Shown here: positions 50,410-53,920 of the stretch, one piece after another
Layout: every line of letters begins with the position of its first letter
Numbering within the stretch: the first letter of the stretch is position 1
Assembly (NCBI RefSeq): GCF_008017805.1
Contig: NZ_VRTT01000050.1
Span: 1 to 53,920 of the forward strand
DNA from: Paenibacillus sp. N3.4
GTDB lineage: Bacteria > Bacillota > Bacilli > Paenibacillales > NBRC-103111
Length of the DNA stretch: 53,920 bases
Direction of reading: 5' to 3'
Translations under genes and position numbers: made by a program
Notes under the pieces: generated by a model
What the model saw: only the letters and a program-made list of their open reading frames with translations
Told to the model about the DNA's origin: nothing
Database searches by the model: none

Positions 50410-51434
50410 ATGAGCGCAACTCGGTTGATAAGCTTCCATCATTTCTTTCGCACCCTTATCTTACTCGGTTTTTCCAGCTATATTGTCAATCTGACCAAAA
50501 CGGATGCCCTGCAATATTACATAGCGCCACGCATGATGATATATGTTAAGGTGGCTGCTGTTATCCTCTACATCATTGCCTGCTTTCAAGGCTACATGGC
50601 CCTGCGCGCTTACTGGGGAAGACCCGTTGCCTGCGAATGCGAACAACCCGCTTCTCGCTCACCGCTGCGCAATACGATTGCTTACGGTCTGCTTTTATTA
50701 CCGCTGCTTATAGGTTTCCTACTGCCGGATACAGCACTGAGCAGCGCGATGGCAGCGACCAAGGGCATGAATCTTTCGGCCGCTAAATCCAGTATCGCGA
50801 AACAGAGTACAGGTGCTGCTGCCGAAAATAGTGCGCCTTCAAGCGCCCCTGCAACAAATCCTATACCAACAACGACGCCATCGGTTGGTTCGAATGCCTT
50901 AACAAGCCCTTCACCTGCTCCGGCCTCTTCTTCTAGCGCAGTTCCAGCTCCAGCTGCCGCCGTGACGGATGTCGAGCTTCAAAAGCTTTTCCATGCAGAT
51001 AACGAGTGGGATGAAGATTTTTCTAAAATCGGAATGATCCTGTATAAAAAAGATACGATTGTGGTCAAACCTGAAATTTATATGGAAATCCTCTCGTCCA
51101 TCGATCTTTTCAAAAACAATTTTATCGGCAAAAAAATTGAACTTACCGGCTTCGTCTATCGCGAAGACAATATGACAAAGAACCAATTCGTCGTGGGCCG
51201 ATTTGCAGTAAGCTGCTGTTCGGCGACGCTACCCCTTACGGCGTCATGATTGATTTCCCAAGCGCTCAGAATTACACCAAAGACATGTGGGTCAAAGTTA
51301 CAGGCACGATTCAGAACGGCAGCTATAACGGAAATGATATCTTCACCATTAAAGCTACTCAAATCGAAAAAATTGCCGCTCCTTCCTCACCTTACATTTA
51401 TCCAAACTTCGAACCGCTCAAAGAACTGAATTAA
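50410..51434 (+). CDS. TIGR03943 family membrane protein (YcgQ-like), frameshifted
   Basis: The protein has membrane segments near residues 13-33, 45-62 and 88-110, a Ser/Ala/Pro-rich linker (about 130-190) and an extracellular C-terminal domain. The ATG at 50410 follows AGGAGGAACTTAC. The first frame ends VSCCSATLPLTAS; in the next frame the protein continues YGVMIDFPSAQNYTKDMWVK and runs to PLKELN. Adding one base near 51225 (GCGGAC for GCGAC) gives VSCCSADATPYGVMIDF and 341 residues. B. subtilis YcgQ has 285. It forms an operon with the permease, and the Cys pair before the break is typical of the family, perhaps metal-binding. The shift is probably a sequence error. Confidence 0.85.
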
Positions 51435-51452
51435 CGATAGGATTCCGTCCCC

Positions 51453-51500
51453 AAAAAAAACAACAATCGCCACGGTCGTCCGTGGCGATTGTTGTTTTTC
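51453..51500. terminator. Strong bidirectional terminator
   Basis: CAACAATCGCCACG (51461-51474) and CGTGGCGATTGTTG (51481-51494) are perfect complements with a GTCGTC loop. Runs of A and T flank the arms. It ends the permease operon and the acetyltransferase gene that faces it. Confidence 0.95.
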
Positions 51501-51502
51501 TA

Positions 51503-52036
51503 TCAGAAGCCCAGCTCTCCCCCTAAAGGCAGTCGATAGGCTTCAACAACTGTCTGCTTATCTTCACCGGGAAAATCGAATTCTGTCACGCGCTGGAATC
51601 CTAACCTTTGATAAAGCTTGCGTGCGGAAGCCATTCGCTCCGTTGTGTGCAGACCAAGATACGGCGCTCCTCTCTTCTCCGCTCGCAGCGCGCATTCGCG
51701 TATAAGCGCCGTCGCCACACCCTTGCCGCGTGCCGAAGTGTCAACAGCCAGAAGTCGGAGTTCCGGATAAGGAAGCTTTACGTTAATTTTTTCTAACAGG
51801 AAGTTAGCTGGAAATAAAAGAAGGGCCCCTACAAGCTTACCATCCTGAACGGCGATGATGCGATCAACGACTTGCTCGCCTGACCACAAAACGCGCATGG
51901 AATTTTTGTAGTTTTCCCAAAACTCAGGACTAAACCCCTGTTCATATTGTTTATATGCTTCAATGGTTAATTCAACAGCCGCTTCTCTTTCTTCAAAGCG
52001 AACATCCCGTATCCATAAATCGATTGCAGTTGACAT
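51503..52036 (-). CDS. GNAT N-acetyltransferase
   Basis: The 177-residue protein has the GNAT core: IRDVRFEEREAAVELTIEA, LRLLAVDTSARGKGVATALI with the acetyl-CoA loop RGKGVA (about 100-105), and ASARKLYQRLGFQRVTEF. The conserved beta4/beta5 strands fit the fold. The substrate is not known. The ATG at 52036 follows AAAGGAGCTTGAATATAG. It is followed by a bidirectional terminator, with the MFS gene 115 bases upstream on the same strand. Confidence 0.85.
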   Translation of the reverse strand: MSTAIDLWIRDVRFEEREAAVELTIEAYKQYEQGFSPEFWENYKNSMRVLWSGEQVVDRIIAVQDGKLVGALLLFPANFLLEKINVKLPYPELRLLAVDTSARGKGVATALIRECALRAEKRGAPYLGLHTTERMASARKLYQRLGFQRVTEFDFPGEDKQTVVEAYRLPLGGELGF

Positions 52037-52150
52037 CTATATTCAAGCTCCTTTATTTAAGGTTTCTGCAGCATGTATAATGCCTGCCACATCCATGCTG
52101 CCACATTTCGTTTCCAAACTTGGTTCCGTACTACCTTATAGGTTTTTCCC

Positions 52151-53350
52151 TCACCCCGTCAACTTTTGATCAACTCGTTTAGAACTAAGCATCTTCATCG
52201 TCAAGGCCGCTCCGAGCAGCGTCGCGCCGGTAATAACAAAGACGAACTGTATGCCGATCCATCCACCAAGCACTCCGCCTAACAAAGGGCCTGCCACGAT
52301 GCCGAACTGGCTTGCCGATTGATTTAAGCTGACCGCTCTTCCGCGAAAATCAGTCTCCGCGTATTTAACGATGAGTGCATTTAAAGCCGGATACACAGCG
52401 GCAAAAAACAATCCATAACTGAATCGCAGGATACCAAAACCAATAAGGTGATGAACCCCAACCTGGAGCAAATTGCCAATGCCTCCACCTAACAAACCAA
52501 TGAAAAGGATTTTGTCATAACCGATTCGCCCACCGATGATCCCCCAACGGGGAGCCATAATTACCGTAGCAACGCCCACGGCCGAGAAAACGATGCCTGA
52601 ACTGAGTGAAGCGTTGTTTATACTCCCGCCGATTTGCACCACATAGATTGTGAGCAGCGGCTCCAGAATCATAACTGAGGTCGAGACTAATAAGGTTAGC
52701 CCAAATATTCGTTTTAATTGGGTATTGCCAGCAGCTTGTTTGAGGTCATTGCGCACACTGGATTGGACTCCAACCTTTCGTTCATGAACCTCTTTAACGC
52801 CGACGAAGACGATGAGAGCGGAAACAAGTGTAATAATTCCCGATGCGATAAAGCACTCGCGCAATCCCATATAATGACTCAGCACGCCCCCCACAAGCGG
52901 TCCAAGAATGCCTCCGGCAGCCGTTGACGTGGATATGACACCAAGTGCGTAACCCACATGCTTCTCTGGTGTATTCGAACCAACCAAAGCGATGGAAGCC
53001 GGACTGAAGCCTGCCATGAGTCCTTGGAAAATGCGGACAAGAATGAACATAAATGGATCATGAACGAAATAGTTCGCAAAATGTGCCGCAGCTAAGCCTA
53101 TACCTGAGCGAATCAGCATAGGCTTCCTACCATATTTGTCAGCTAACGATCCCCAAAAAGGGGCGCACAAAGCACTGATTAGAAAGCTAATCGAAATGGA
53201 AACGCCCGACCAAGCCTCCAGACCGCTCTGAATGCCTAAATCATTCTGCAAAAAGATAGGAAAAAAGGGTACTGAGAGCGTATACGCCATATGGTTAAAA
53301 AATAAGCCCAACCATAACATAGACAGATTGCGTTTCCAGTAAAGCTCCAA
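52151..53350 (-). CDS. MFS transporter, multidrug efflux type
   Basis: This 399-residue protein has 12 hydrophobic segments and the MFS motif A GSLADKYGRKPML (after the second segment) and its second-half counterpart GRIGYDKILF; motif C-like GGILGPLVGGVL is also present, which is typical of drug/H+ antiporters. The best start is TTG at 53350 (LELYWKRNLSMLWLGLF), after AAGGTGGTATGC; the frame remains open to 53389. No regulator lies beside it within the window. The substrate cannot be told from the sequence. Confidence 0.88.
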   Translation of the reverse strand: MELYWKRNLSMLWLGLFFNHMAYTLSVPFFPIFLQNDLGIQSGLEAWSGVSISISFLISALCAPFWGSLADKYGRKPMLIRSGIGLAAAHFANYFVHDPFMFILVRIFQGLMAGFSPASIALVGSNTPEKHVGYALGVISTSTAAGGILGPLVGGVLSHYMGLRECFIASGIITLVSALIVFVGVKEVHERKVGVQSSVRNDLKQAAGNTQLKRIFGLTLLVSTSVMILEPLLTIYVVQIGGSINNASLSSGIVFSAVGVATVIMAPRWGIIGGRIGYDKILFIGLLGGGIGNLLQVGVHHLIGFGILRFSYGLFFAAVYPALNALIVKYAETDFRGRAVSLNQSASQFGIVAGPLLGGVLGGWIGIQFVFVITGATLLGAALTMKMLSSKRVDQKLTG

Positions 53351-53389
53351 GCATACCACCTTGTTTCTGTTATTTCCACGGCTTTTCAA

Positions 53390-53920
53390 AAACCATTATT
53401 CCAATGTATATAATCGGATATTAACCTAAATTTACCACCCGCTTCTTGTTCTTGTCTAATAGATTTTTTCAATTGAAGGCACTCAACCTCGGACAGAGGA
53501 TGCATCACCCAGAAGATCCAGGCCGGTTATATGTCCACAAGGATAAACGACTTCCAACACGCGGGAATCCTGGACGGGCGTTGTAGCACCGACGCATGTC
53601 GGCGGTCAAACCCCTTCGTCATCCTTCAGAGACGAGTTAGTTTGTCATGATAGATGTGAAGCAAAAGTATAGATATGCTTTCTTATCTACTAAGATAAAC
53701 CTGGCATGAAGCTAGGTTCTCTACCATTTTGCGCTAGTCGCTTGCTTAAGTATCCATAACAGGAGCCATTCGAACAATGAAGCAACTCCTTACTTGTGCT
53801 GTCTACGCTAACGAACCGTATGTGGCTGTCGATTCAACGTGGATAAAATGAGTGCCCACCCACCTTTTTCATCATTTTCGTGGTTTTTGAGTCTCGAATG
53901 ACCTAATTTTCTGGGGAGTT
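53390..53920. other. 530-bp tail without a recognised gene
   Basis: The terminal stretch holds no reading frame longer than about 25 codons with a ribosome binding site. A small palindrome CCGACGCATGTCGG lies around 53,590-53,605, and another stem CTTATCTACTAAGATAA near 53,680. GC content rises and falls within it. It could be an untranslated RNA or the edge of a mobile element cut off by the window. Confidence 0.35.

Noticed and set aside
1..53920. CRISPR array, tRNA, rRNA or prophage
   Set aside because: I found no regularly spaced repeats, no tRNA cloverleaf-like segments, no rRNA-like sequence and no phage structural genes.

Overview
The window is a chromosomal piece of a Gram-positive, spore-forming member of the Bacillales, most like Paenibacillus. 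The gene order (sucCD-dprA-topA-trmFO-hslVU-codY; rplS-trmD-rimM-khpA-rpsP-ffh-ylxM; ftsY-smc-rnc; a FapR-controlled fatty-acid operon; rpmF-yceD-ylbL-ylbJ-coaD-rsmD) is the Bacillus/Paenibacillus housekeeping backbone. A secreted protein with a copper-amine-oxidase N-terminal-type domain and a sporulation membrane protein (YlbJ) fit this. The species is inferred from synteny and protein character only.

Layout. 1-9.7 kb: minus-strand block from sucC to codY (TCA cycle, DNA processing, topoisomerase, tRNA methylation, HslVU protease, CodY). 9.9-14.2 kb: YifB-type AAA protein, then a 2.3-kb insert (NlpC/P60 hydrolase, LD-carboxypeptidase) flanked by two copies of the last 33 bp of yraN. 14.2-39.3 kb: a long, mostly minus-strand core block covering a FlhB/FliK-like pair, RNase HII, RbgA, signal peptidase, ribosomal and SRP genes, Smc, RNase III, fatty-acid synthesis, L32, YlbL and CoaD. 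39.3-47.7 kb: accessory, lower-density region with small unknown genes, remnants, hairpins and terminators. 47.7-51.5 kb: a zinc-responsive cluster (COG0523 GTPase, Fur/Zur-type regulator, permease, TIGR03943 protein) with two Zur-box-like palindromes. 51.5-53.9 kb: acetyltransferase, MFS efflux protein and a 530-bp tail with no recognisable gene.

How it works together. The 18-29 kb part couples ribosome assembly, tRNA modification and protein export (SRP, FtsY, LepB) with chromosome organisation (Smc). FapR, with an operator-like palindrome in front of it, probably controls plsX-fabH-fabD-fabG-acpP-fabF. The zinc cluster is most easily read as one Zur regulon for zinc starvation.

Sequence quality. 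Six conserved genes (hslV, the FliK-like gene, rbgA, ffh, ylbJ and the TIGR03943 gene) carry seven one-base losses, most in or beside short homopolymers. ffh and rbgA are normally indispensable, so base-calling or assembly errors are far likelier than decay. These genes are annotated full length with the lesion noted. I did not find a convincing previously undescribed multi-gene system. The best novel leads are a cluster of three strong hairpins at 39.4-39.5 kb, the yraN-end duplication flanking the peptidoglycan-enzyme insert, and a mini-ORF/hairpin leader before an acetyltransferase gene.
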